Source: Rhodobacteraceae bacterium HLUCCA12 | GTDB lineage: Bacteria > Pseudomonadota > Alphaproteobacteria > Rhodobacterales > Rhodobacteraceae | DNA: 64,000 nucleotides | NCBI GenBank assembly: GCA_001314715.1 | Contig: LJSV01000011.1 | Location: 48,313-112,312, forward strand | Reading direction: 5' to 3' | In this document: positions 29,937 through 37,464 of the stretch, piece after piece | Layout: each line of letters starts with the position of its first letter | Position numbering within the stretch: the first letter of the stretch is position 1 | Program-made: the position numbers and the translations under genes | Notes under the pieces: generated by a model | What the model was told of the DNA's origin: nothing | The model's database searches: none | Seen by the model: only the letters and a program-made list of their open reading frames with translations

Positions 29937-29964
29937 GACAGTCTTAGACTGTCCAAGACTGTCC
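29937..29964. repeat. 17-bp palindrome plus extra half site
   Basis: GACAGTCT (29937-29944), T, AGACTGTC (29946-29953) is a perfect palindrome, and AAGACTGTCC repeats the right arm at 29955-29964. It lies directly after the DUF1376-like stop codon and before the DUF6362-like gene. It may be an operator or an RNA stem. Confidence 0.7.
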
Positions 29965-29989
29965 TCCACGAAAGGACAGGACAAAGACA

Positions 29990-30514
29990 ATGAAAAAGAC
30001 AAAGACAAGGACAGAGACGATGCGCACCAATACACGCCGCAAGCCTGTGGATAACTCGGCTTTGCTGAGAAAAGATCGGGGGCGAAGCGGGATCGGCTGG
30101 CGCGAGGTGGAGGACCGGCTGGAAGAAGCGGCGGCCACGTTGCGGCGATTGCCCAACCCGCCGGGCTCGGGCCCGAAGGGGCACGGGTCCAGCTGGCCTG
30201 AGTATGTGCATGAGGCCAGGCATGCCTATGGGTATCACGCCGCACGCATGCGGGTCGTGCCATCGGCACGTGATATCGCACGCATGGAGGAGGCGATTGC
30301 CTGGCTCTTGCTGATCGCCGATCCCGACGACCGGCGCATCGTATGGATGCGGGCGGAAGGAATTCGCTGGCGCGAGGTTTGTGTTAACACTGGTTGCTCT
30401 CGGCCGACCGCGCACCGGCGCTGGTCCGCGGCGCTTCTGAGCATATCCAAGGCATTGAAGAATAAGGATAATGTGACTTCACTGCGGGCGCTGGCGAAAA
30501 AAGGCGGCGGATGA
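29990..30514 (+). CDS. DUF6362-like protein
   Basis: The protein, 174 residues from ATG 29990 or 164 from ATG 30020, carries GWREVEDRLEEAAATLRRLPNP, WPEYVHEARHAYG, MEEAIAWLLLIADPDDRRIVWMRAEGIRWREVC and a terminal helix-turn-helix (GCSRPTAHRRWSAALLSI). This fits DUF6362, a phage and plasmid family likely to bind DNA. The first ten codons are encoded by an AAGACA-type simple repeat. It may be a terminase- or replication-linked regulator. Confidence 0.7.
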   Translation: MKKTKTRTETMRTNTRRKPVDNSALLRKDRGRSGIGWREVEDRLEEAAATLRRLPNPPGSGPKGHGSSWPEYVHEARHAYGYHAARMRVVPSARDIARMEEAIAWLLLIADPDDRRIVWMRAEGIRWREVCVNTGCSRPTAHRRWSAALLSISKALKNKDNVTSLRALAKKGGG

Positions 30515-30832
30515 ACCATGCGTGAAACCCACAAAACCACACGCGAAACCCACAAAAACCACCGTGAAGTGTGTTAATTTTCCACGAGACAAAAACACCG
30601 TTTCTGTGGCAGATTCTGTGTATCCTGAGAGGGGTCGCGTCCAGAGATCAGCGCCCCTCGAGCGCTCCATCCCCCTCCCTCGGGTCCTTCCCGGCGGTCG
30701 GCGTATGCGGGGGGCGGAGGCGCGTTAAGCCGCTAGCGTTAAACAAAAAAACGGGGTTTCCACTTTGGGTTTCCGGTTTCCACCCTGTTGGAAGGTGGAA
30801 ACCTCGAGGGCGGAAACGGAACAGATCGAGAG
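30515..30832. other. Repeat-rich gap before tRNA-Met
   Basis: This 318-bp stretch has no convincing protein gene. A 19-codon frame (30518-30577) is built on a 21-bp tandem repeat. Further on there are three GGTTTCC copies and a perfect inverted repeat GGTTTCCACC/GGTGGAAACC (30775-30784, 30794-30803). Confidence 0.5.
30521..30568 (+). repeat. 21-bp tandem repeat, about 2.3 copies
   Basis: Units starting CGTGAAACCCACAAAA (30521) and CGCGAAACCCACAAAA (30542) are followed by a third start CGTGAA at 30563. In frame they encode RETHKTT-RETHKNH-RE, but the frame is only 19 codons. Confidence 0.75.
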
Positions 30833-30861
30833 GGCCGGGGCGCTGAACCCCGGCCTTTGTT
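30833..30861 (+). terminator. Rho-independent terminator before tRNA-Met
   Basis: GGCCGGGG (30833-30840), loop CGCTGAA, CCCCGGCC (30848-30855), then TTTGTT. It reads on the plus strand and ends only a few bases before the tRNA-Met, so that tRNA would be made by read-through, antitermination or processing. Confidence 0.7.
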
Positions 30862-30864
30862 ATT

Positions 30865-30939
30865 GGCAGGGTGGCGCAGTGGTAGCGCGCTGGGTTCATA
30901 CCCCTGAGGTCGCAGGTTCGACTCCTGCCCCTGCAACCA
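30865..30939 (+). tRNA. Phage tRNA-Met(CAU), initiator-like
   Basis: The 75-nt cloverleaf has acceptor GGCAGGG/CCCTGCA, D stem GCGC/GCGC with a 7-nt loop, anticodon stem CTGGG/CCCTG, loop TTCATAC with CAT at 30897-30899, T stem GCAGG/CCTGC and an encoded CCA. Position 1-72 is a G-A mismatch, and the anticodon stem ends in three G-C pairs, both traits of initiator tRNA. The 11-24 pair is C-G, as in elongators. A tRNA-Ile(CAU) is the other option. Confidence 0.75.
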
Positions 30940-31004
30940 GGTTCGTTCGGGGATCGAGTGGCGGTGTCGCGATGCGCGCCGGCGCTCGGGTCTTCGGCGG
31001 ATCG

Positions 31005-31373
31005 TCAGAAGTGTGACTTGGGCTCATCGGGCTTGCCTGCCGCAAGCGCCAGAAGGCCGCCGACAATACAAAAGCCGATGGGGAACATCGTGAAGACGCC
31101 GAAGCCAAAGGCGAAATACATCAGCGCGCCGGCGAGCAGCAGAAGGATGCCGCCAACGAGCGCACGGATCTTCGCCATGGCCCCGCCTGCGATCGCCATG
31201 AGTGGGGCGAGAAAGCTTGCCAGCCGGATCAGGTCCGGGTTGTCGACCTGTCCGAAGAACTTGCCGACCTCGGCGTGTCGATTAACGAGTTCGATGTATC
31301 CGTAACCGAAAAAGCCGACCAGCATCGCGATCAGTCCGCCGATCACTCCCAGTATCAGGGCAGCGTTGCGCAT
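31005..31373 (-). CDS. Reverse-strand membrane protein, DUF4064-like
   Basis: This 122-residue protein has three to four membrane helices (AALILGVIGGLIAMLVGFFGY, LIRLASFLAPLMAIAGGAMA, LVGGILLLLAGALMYFAFGFGV, FPIGFCIVGGLLALAAG). The start is ATG 31373. It is transcribed against the surrounding early genes, so it is probably a separately expressed accessory gene, perhaps active in the lysogen. DUF4064-type assignment is tentative. Confidence 0.65.
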   Translation of the reverse strand: MRNAALILGVIGGLIAMLVGFFGYGYIELVNRHAEVGKFFGQVDNPDLIRLASFLAPLMAIAGGAMAKIRALVGGILLLLAGALMYFAFGFGVFTMFPIGFCIVGGLLALAAGKPDEPKSHF

Positions 31374-31688
31374 GCTGTCATCCTTCTCGCGCCGGTGCTT
31401 CGCAGAACATGTCCAGGTTCCGGACATATGCGAGTGCACCGTCCGCGACAACCATGCGGTACCGCAATGACGGAACCGCCATGGATCTGCGTGGCGTTCG
31501 CGCCGGGGGACAGGCCCGGTCATGCGAACGTCGCGATCCTGGTCTCTCGGTCTATCGGGAGGCCACAGGGCGCGCCAACGCCCTGCGACACGGGGAATGT
31601 TTCTGACGCACACCCCGCCGACCAACGTGAGCCTTATGGTCGCTCCCTGCCCACCGGTGGGTGGCGGCATCCTAAGGCCTCAACGAGA
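31374..31688. other. Divergent intergenic region
   Basis: It separates the reverse-strand membrane gene from the methyltransferase gene. An inverted repeat ATGTCC-n7-GGACAT (31409-31427) may be an operator for the reverse gene. No coding frame is convincing. Confidence 0.4.
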
Positions 31689-33074
31689 ATGAAACGAGAA
31701 CAAAATGCCGCGCCGCAGGTGCGGATGATGCCTGTCGAGCAGATTCTACCCTATGCGCGGAACGCGCGAACGCATCCGGACTGGCAGATCGACCAGATCG
31801 CGGCCTCGATCGCCGAATTCGGGTTCTGCAATCCGGTCCTGATCGGCGATGATTCGGTGATCGTCGCCGGTCACGGTCGGGTCCTGGCCGCAAAGAAGCT
31901 GGGCCTGGCCGAGGTGCCGGTGATCGTGCTGGCGCATCTGAGCCCGGCGCAGCGCCGGGCGCTGGTGATCGCCGACAACAGGATCGCCGAGAATGCCGGC
32001 TGGGACGAGGAGATGCTGCGCGCCGAGCTGGCGGAGTTGCAGGACGAGGACTTCGACCTGGATGTGATCGGCTTCTCGGAAACAGAGCTCGATGAGCTGC
32101 TGGGCGATCTCGACACGGACGAGGCGCTGCCGGCGGAGCTGGGTGATCCGGACTTCGTGCCGGAAGCCCCGCCGCGGCCGGTCTCGGAACGCGGGGATGT
32201 CTGGCTCCTGGGGCCGCATCGGGTCATGTGCGGCGACAGCACCGAGCCGAAGGAGCTGGAAGTGGTCTGCAACGGGGCGGTCGATGCCTGCTGGACCGAT
32301 CCGCCCTACAACGTGAACTACGAGGGGGCGGCGGGGAAGATCGCCAACGACAACCTCGCGGAAAACGACTTCCGGCAGTTCCTGACCCGGGCGCTGAAAG
32401 CGGCGTCTAAGGTGATGAAGCCGGGCGCGCCGATCTATGTCGCGCATGCCGAAACCGAGGGCATCGCGTTTCGCCAGGCCTTTGCTGCGGCGGGGTTCAA
32501 GCTGTCGGGCTGCCTGATCTGGGTGAAGCCGTCGCTGGTGCTGGGCCGGTCGGATTACCAGTGGCGGCACGAGGCGATCCTCTACGGCTGGAAACCCGGC
32601 GCCGCGCATGCCTGGTATGGCGGGCGCAAGCAGACCACGGTGCGCGAGGGCAATGTGGTGCCGTTGCGCGCCATGCCGGATGGCAGGCTGCAGGTTGATG
32701 TGGCGAACAAGACCTTCGTGGTCTCGGGGCAGAACCTGTCGATCGAGGCTTTCGACGGCAGCGTGATCCGGGTCGATCGCCCGAAGCGCAATGCCGAGCA
32801 CCCGACGATGAAGCCGGTCGCGCTGATCCTCGAGATGATCGAAAACAGCACCCGGCGTGGCGACACGGTGCTGGATCCGTTCGGGGGCTCGGGATCGACG
32901 CTGATTGCCTGTCACAAGGCGGGCAGGGCGGCCCGGCTGATGGAGCTGGACGAGCGGTACTGCGACGTGATCGTGAACCGCTGGCAGGCCTTCAGCGGCG
33001 AGACCGCGCGAGCCGAGGCCGATGGGCGAAGCTTTGAGGAGGTGAGGACGGCGCGATGTGTGGGTCTGGGGTGA
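31689..33074 (+). CDS. ParB-like domain fused to a DNA methyltransferase
   Basis: This 461-residue protein starts with a ParB/Srx-type nuclease-like domain (VEQILPYARNARTHPDWQIDQIAASIAEFGFCNPVLI, GHGRVLAAKKLGL; about residues 10-110). A beta-class amino-methyltransferase follows with DPPYNVNYEG (about 205) and the S-adenosylmethionine motif DPFGGSGST (about 400). The fusion is common in phages and modifies adenine or cytosine in DNA. No restriction partner is adjacent, so it likely protects phage DNA. Confidence 0.88.
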   Translation: MKREQNAAPQVRMMPVEQILPYARNARTHPDWQIDQIAASIAEFGFCNPVLIGDDSVIVAGHGRVLAAKKLGLAEVPVIVLAHLSPAQRRALVIADNRIAENAGWDEEMLRAELAELQDEDFDLDVIGFSETELDELLGDLDTDEALPAELGDPDFVPEAPPRPVSERGDVWLLGPHRVMCGDSTEPKELEVVCNGAVDACWTDPPYNVNYEGAAGKIANDNLAENDFRQFLTRALKAASKVMKPGAPIYVAHAETEGIAFRQAFAAAGFKLSGCLIWVKPSLVLGRSDYQWRHEAILYGWKPGAAHAWYGGRKQTTVREGNVVPLRAMPDGRLQVDVANKTFVVSGQNLSIEAFDGSVIRVDRPKRNAEHPTMKPVALILEMIENSTRRGDTVLDPFGGSGSTLIACHKAGRAARLMELDERYCDVIVNRWQAFSGETARAEADGRSFEEVRTARCVGLG

Positions 33075-33289
33075 GGGACGGTGCCGGTTGCGTTCTCGCG
33101 TTGGAAAGGTGTTGGGTGAACGGAGCTGACCTCTGGTAAGCCCCTAACAACGTTGATAATAGTTACCCAATTGGATTCATTGACAGAATCCAGGAAATTT
33201 GATACGTTAAAATGTGGGTCGCCGGGGAGCTCGGGTCGCCTCTAAACGTTGAGGTGGCGTCCGAAGGACGGTTGGCACAAGACGCTAGC

Positions 33290-34183
33290 CTAGCTAGCCT
33301 GACGATTAGACGAGTCCGGGGCCCACCACTGGTTTGGGTAACCAAAATGCCTGAAAATCGCCTGCTGCTCAGGTAAGAGCTTTGCTCCGCCAAGTGACGG
33401 CAATAGCTTGACCCCGTAGCCCGATGGATCATCGCCGGGCCTGTCTCGATATCTCGCCATACGTGGTGATAGCAGTTTCGCGAAGCTGGGATCACACGAT
33501 CCAGTATTGTACTTGTCGACAGCTTTGAAGAATGCGCTTGCCACAATGTCTGCGATCTGTAAGCCGGCACGCTCGTAGTGAGGGTATACTTTCAATAAGT
33601 CATAGGAAATTGCGTCCCATTCAATCTTTCCGAAGCGAAGGAACGTATTGTCTCCTTGGTAACTAATCCATCGGTAATAGGCATTCATCTGAGAATACGA
33701 TAGGCCGCCCATCTGACTGAACTCGATTTTGACCTTTTTGACCGCCTGGTAATGCTTTCGGGAATGCCATGCGACGTAATCAGTTATTCTTTCTAGTAGT
33801 AGGCGGGTCATCCAGTTGTAGAACCAACGCTGCGAAGGAACCTCGGATGCCAAGGGATTGGTGTAACCCTTCATGTTTTTCTTGTTGGAGCATACTACGA
33901 AGTACCTTGCGTTTAGTCCGGCAAGCTTTTCGCAAACGTATTGTCGCTTTTTTGCGTTTAGTTTCTTGAAATGAAGTCCGCGCCCGTGATAGCGCCACAG
34001 CCCGGAGATTATATCATTGACCCATTGAGTGACATCGTCCTCACGTGTCGCCTTGATCAAGACGCCTGAAACAATAAGCCATTCACTGCTTCCAGTTGGG
34101 TCGATTGGGCGAATGGTCTTGAGGCCGTCGTCACCGGCTTCGTCGATGTAAGCCACATACTGGTATTCTGGTTGCTGGACCAT
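33290..34183 (-). CDS. DUF3800 protein on the reverse strand
   Basis: This 297-residue protein has the DUF3800 signature YIDEAGDDG near the N-terminus, then HFKKLNAKKRQYVCEKL, a central helical region and GLQIADIVASAFFKAVD with the conserved Asp near the C-terminus. The fold is RNase H-like and members occur in phage and mobile defence loci. It is clearly AT-richer than its neighbours and lies opposite to the late genes, so it is a late-acquired accessory gene. ATG 34183 is the only good start. Confidence 0.75.
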   Translation of the reverse strand: MVQQPEYQYVAYIDEAGDDGLKTIRPIDPTGSSEWLIVSGVLIKATREDDVTQWVNDIISGLWRYHGRGLHFKKLNAKKRQYVCEKLAGLNARYFVVCSNKKNMKGYTNPLASEVPSQRWFYNWMTRLLLERITDYVAWHSRKHYQAVKKVKIEFSQMGGLSYSQMNAYYRWISYQGDNTFLRFGKIEWDAISYDLLKVYPHYERAGLQIADIVASAFFKAVDKYNTGSCDPSFAKLLSPRMARYRDRPGDDPSGYGVKLLPSLGGAKLLPEQQAIFRHFGYPNQWWAPDSSNRQAS

Positions 34184-34192
34184 GAGGGGAAT

Positions 34193-34354
34193 ATGACGTT
34201 TCAAAAGGAAAAGAGTCAACTCGGCAAGTATGTTACGGCAGCTCCTGGGGAGGTTCGTTCGCCGCTCATTAACCCCGACTTTGCGCGACAAATGTCTCTG
34301 GTGGAGAATCTCATGAGCGAGGATCGTGAAGTCCTGCGGGTGTTGGGTAGGTAG
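34193..34354 (+). CDS. Possible small ORF divergent from DUF3800 (53 aa)
   Basis: The frame MTFQKEKSQLGKYVTAAP...EDREVLRVLGR has a strong GAGGGGA ribosome binding site five bases before ATG 34193 and an amino-acid make-up like a real protein. Its start is only 9 bp from the DUF3800 start. It could be a partner of the DUF3800 gene or chance. Confidence 0.4.
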   Translation: MTFQKEKSQLGKYVTAAPGEVRSPLINPDFARQMSLVENLMSEDREVLRVLGR

Positions 34355-34537
34355 TCGGCTGTTGCCGGCGCGGTTGCTGTCCGGTTTTGAGTCATCCTGA
34401 GCGCACGGCGGCGAAACCGCAAGTGATACGCAAGCCCTACTTGTTGCGGAAAACCGCCAGTCCAGTTCCCTGGCTTGGAACCGAACCGGCACCGACTCCT
34501 TTCGATCGGCAGGTATGTGCCTGTTTGCTTCGAACGA
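34355..34537. other. Gap before the packaging operon
   Basis: No protein gene is supported. It probably holds the promoter for the leader ORF and for the late genes, though I cannot point to a convincing -35/-10 pair. Confidence 0.35.
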
Positions 34538-34582
34538 ATGGAGGAAGACATGAAACAGGCAATCATGATCGTGGACGGGTAA
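34538..34582 (+). CDS. Leader-type micro-ORF before the late-operon terminator
   Basis: ATG 34538 or, better, ATG 34550 (preceded by GGAGGAAGAC, a near-perfect ribosome binding site) opens a frame ending at TAA 34580-34582, encoding MKQAIMIVDG from the second start. Only 10-14 codons long, it stands 49 bp before a strong terminator, like the leader peptide of an attenuator. Confidence 0.35.
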   Translation: MEEDMKQAIMIVDG

Positions 34583-34631
34583 TACCGGCCCGATCGCAAC
34601 ATCTCATCTCGCCACACAGGCGAAAGGACCG

Positions 34632-34662
34632 GAGAGCGCGCCCTTGGCGCGCTCTCTTTTTT
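34632..34662 (+). terminator. Strong terminator directly before the terminase genes
   Basis: GAGAGCGCGCC (34632-34642), CTT, GGCGCGCTCTC (34646-34656), then TTTTTT. Perfect 11-bp arms and a run of T make this the best terminator in the window. It reads toward the late genes and ends 30 bp before terminase small subunit. Confidence 0.88.
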
Positions 34663-34691
34663 GTATCGCAGCAAGAGGAATCGTCCGCTGG

Positions 34692-35267
34692 ATGGGTCTT
34701 TCGATCAGGGGTTATGCGCAACATCGCGCGGCGCAGGGCCTGCCGGGCACATCGCACACGGCGGTGCGCAAGGCGATCGCGTCGGGTCGGATCACGCCGG
34801 AGTCTGACGGGACGATCGACCCTGTGCTTGCCGATGCGCAATGGGCGGGCCAGACCGATCCGGCGATGCAGCGCGGTGCCGAGGCGCATGCCCAGGCGCT
34901 GGAGGCGCGCCAGGCTGCGATGCAGGAGGCTGTGGAGGACGACGGTCCTGCCCCGCGGTCCGAGGCTGGCGATGGTCCGAATAACTACGCGCGCGCAAAG
35001 TTCAACCGCGAGGTTTTGCAGGGGCACCTGCTCAGTGAGAGGTTGAAGCGCGAAAAGAAGATCGTGGTGAATCGCGCCAAGGCCATCGCGCTGTTCTTCG
35101 ACATGGCGCGCAAGGAGCGCGATGCCTGGGTCGGCTGGCCGGCACGGGTGTCGGCCAACATGGCCGCCGAACTGGGCGTCGATGCGCATACGATGGAACA
35201 CGTGCTCGATCACTACCTGCGCGAGCATCTTGAGATCATTGCAGAGGTGAAAATTGAGCTCCGTTGA
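34692..35267 (+). CDS. Terminase small subunit-like protein
   Basis: This 191-residue protein has an N-terminal helix-turn-helix (LSIRGYAQHRAAQGLPGTSHTAVRKAIASGRIT) as in Nu1-type DNA recognition subunits, and a helical C-terminus. It directly precedes a gpA-type large subunit, which it overlaps by 14 bp, matching the Nu1-A pair of lambda. It should bind the phage packaging site. Confidence 0.8.
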   Translation: MGLSIRGYAQHRAAQGLPGTSHTAVRKAIASGRITPESDGTIDPVLADAQWAGQTDPAMQRGAEAHAQALEARQAAMQEAVEDDGPAPRSEAGDGPNNYARAKFNREVLQGHLLSERLKREKKIVVNRAKAIALFFDMARKERDAWVGWPARVSANMAAELGVDAHTMEHVLDHYLREHLEIIAEVKIELR

Positions 35268-37242
35268 TGATTTTGACGGCGCGGATGAGCTGCGCCGCGC
35301 CTGGCTTGCGGGACTGGCGCCCGACCCGCCACTGACGGTGTCGCAATGGGCCGATCGGCACCGCATGCTGTCCTCGCGCGGTGCGGCCGAGGCCGGGCCG
35401 TACCGCACGGCGCGCACGCCTTACATGAAGGCGGTGATGGACGCGCTCAGCCCGTCGCATCCCGCACGGCGGGTGGTGTTTCCGAAAGCCGCCCAGGTGG
35501 GGGCGACCGAGGCGGGCAACAACTGGGTCGGGCATTGCGTGCATATCGCGCCGGGCCCGTTCTTGCTGGTGCAGCCGACGGTGGACATGGCCAAGCGCCT
35601 GTCGCAGCAGCGTCTCGAGCCGCTGATCGAGGAAAGCCCCGAGCTGCGCACGCGGGTGCTGCCGTCGCGCTCGCGGGATTCGGGCAACACGGTGCTCTCG
35701 AAACGGTTTCCGGGCGGGGTGCTCTTGATCACCGGCGCCAACAGCGCGGTCGGTTTGCGCTCGATGCCCGCGCGCAACGTGTTCCTGGACGAGGTGGATG
35801 CCTATCCGGGGGACCTTGACGGCGAGGGCGATCCGGTCGCGCTGGCCGAGGCGCGCACCATCAGCTTTGGCCACCGGGCGAAGATGTTTCTGGCCTCGAC
35901 CCCGACGATTGCCGGGCTGTCGCGGATCGAGCGGGAGTGGGAATTGAGCGACCAGCGGCGCTATCATGTGCCCTGTCCGCATTGCGGCGGGCTGCAATGG
36001 CTGAAGTTCGAGCACCTGCGCTGGCCCAAGGGGCGGCCGGAGGATGCGGCCTATGTCTGCGAGCACTGCGACGAGGCAATCGAGGAGCGCCACAAGACCT
36101 GGATGATGGACCCCGACAACGGGGCCGACTGGATCGCGACGGCCGATCCCGAGGTCATCGAGCGCGCGCAGCGCTCGGGCATCGTGGGGTTTCATATCTC
36201 GGGGCTCTACTCGCCGCTGGGGTGGCTCTCGTGGGAGGATATCGCGGCGCAATGGGAAGACGCGCAGGGTAATGATGCGGCGCTGAAGACCTTCAAGAAC
36301 ACGATCCTGGGCGAGACCTGGCAGGAAAAGGGCGAGGCACCGGACTGGCAACGGCTCTACGATCGCCGCGAGGCCTGGTCTCTGGGCACCGCGCCGGCCG
36401 GCGTGCTGGTCCTGACCGCGGGCACCGATGTGCAGCGCGACCGGATCGAGATCGATATCTGGGGCTGGGGGCGCAACCTGCGTTCCTGGCTGGTCGATCA
36501 CATCGTCATCGAGGGCGACACGTCGCGCCCGGAAATCTGGGATCGGTTGACGGAGATCCTGTCGCGCACCTGGCCGCATGCCAATGGCGGGCGGATGGCG
36601 CTGGCGCGGTTTGCGATCGACACCGGCGACGGGGCGACGACGGATGCGGTCTATGCCTGGGCGCGCGCCAATCGCGGCGAGCAGGTGATGGCGGTAAAGG
36701 GCCAGCGCGACGGCATCGTCAAGGCGCCGGTCGACGGGCCCAGCAAGGTCGATGTGACCGAGCATGGCCGCAAGATCCGGCGCGGCCTGTCGCTCTGGAC
36801 GGTGAAGACGGGGTATTTCAAGTCCGAGACCTATCGCTTTTTGCGCCAGAGCCCGCCCACGGACGAGGATATCGAGGCCGGGCTCGACTGGCCGTCCGGC
36901 TATGTGCACATCCCCAAAGGGGGCGTGACGTCGGAATGGATCAAGCAGCTGACCGCCGAGCAGCTGGTGACGCGCCGCGACAAGCGCCGGGGCTACACGA
37001 AACTGGAATGGCAGCAGATGCGCGAGCGCAACGAGGCGCTCGATTGCCGGGTCTATGCCCGCGCGGCGGCCTGGCTGATGGGGATCGACCGCTGGGATGA
37101 CAACCGCTGGCAGACGCTCGAGGCGCAGATCAAGCCCGCGCCCGAGGATACCGCGCCCGACGCCGAGCCGCCCCCTGCCGGGCGGATCCTGAGGCGCCGG
37201 GTAACGGCGCCGCGGGCCTATCGCGCGCGCTACATGGAGTGA
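35254..37242 (+). CDS. Terminase large subunit, gpA family
   Basis: This 662-residue packaging ATPase/nuclease carries the gpA hallmarks: FPKAAQVGATEAGNNW (Walker A variant), NVFLDEVDAYP (Walker B), CPHCGG and CEHCDE zinc-like pairs, then GVLVLTAGTDVQRDRIEIDIWGWG of the nuclease domain. It starts with TTG at 35254, preceded by AGAGGTG; no ATG fits. It cuts and translocates concatemeric DNA into proheads. Confidence 0.93.
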   Translation: MSSVDDFDGADELRRAWLAGLAPDPPLTVSQWADRHRMLSSRGAAEAGPYRTARTPYMKAVMDALSPSHPARRVVFPKAAQVGATEAGNNWVGHCVHIAPGPFLLVQPTVDMAKRLSQQRLEPLIEESPELRTRVLPSRSRDSGNTVLSKRFPGGVLLITGANSAVGLRSMPARNVFLDEVDAYPGDLDGEGDPVALAEARTISFGHRAKMFLASTPTIAGLSRIEREWELSDQRRYHVPCPHCGGLQWLKFEHLRWPKGRPEDAAYVCEHCDEAIEERHKTWMMDPDNGADWIATADPEVIERAQRSGIVGFHISGLYSPLGWLSWEDIAAQWEDAQGNDAALKTFKNTILGETWQEKGEAPDWQRLYDRREAWSLGTAPAGVLVLTAGTDVQRDRIEIDIWGWGRNLRSWLVDHIVIEGDTSRPEIWDRLTEILSRTWPHANGGRMALARFAIDTGDGATTDAVYAWARANRGEQVMAVKGQRDGIVKAPVDGPSKVDVTEHGRKIRRGLSLWTVKTGYFKSETYRFLRQSPPTDEDIEAGLDWPSGYVHIPKGGVTSEWIKQLTAEQLVTRRDKRRGYTKLEWQQMRERNEALDCRVYARAAAWLMGIDRWDDNRWQTLEAQIKPAPEDTAPDAEPPPAGRILRRRVTAPRAYRARYME

Positions 37243-37244
37243 TC

Positions 37245-37463
37245 ATGGCCTTTACCGAGGAAGAGCTCAGGCAGCGTCTGTCGGCGCTGCAGGATGCGCG
37301 CTGGCGCGGGGTTCGCGAGACCACCATCGACGGGCAGCGCGTGGGTTATGCCACGGATGCCGAAATGGCAGCAGCGATCCGCGACCTGGAAACCCGCCTG
37401 GCCCGGATCGAGGGGCGCAGCCGTCGCCGGGTGCTGCGTCCCTATGCGGTGAAGGATCTCTGA
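37245..37463 (+). CDS. gpW-like head-tail connector
   Basis: This 72-residue protein (FTEEELRQRLSALQDARWRGVR...YATDAEMAAAIRDLETRL) fits the gpW family, which joins to the portal after packaging to receive the tail. It lies between gpA and portal genes as in lambda. ATG 37245 is preferred to GTG 37239. Confidence 0.85.
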   Translation: MAFTEEELRQRLSALQDARWRGVRETTIDGQRVGYATDAEMAAAIRDLETRLARIEGRSRRRVLRPYAVKDL

Positions 37464-37464
37464 C

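Noticed and set aside
35236..36909. 557-codon minus-strand frame
   Set aside because: Antisense to the gpA-type terminase.
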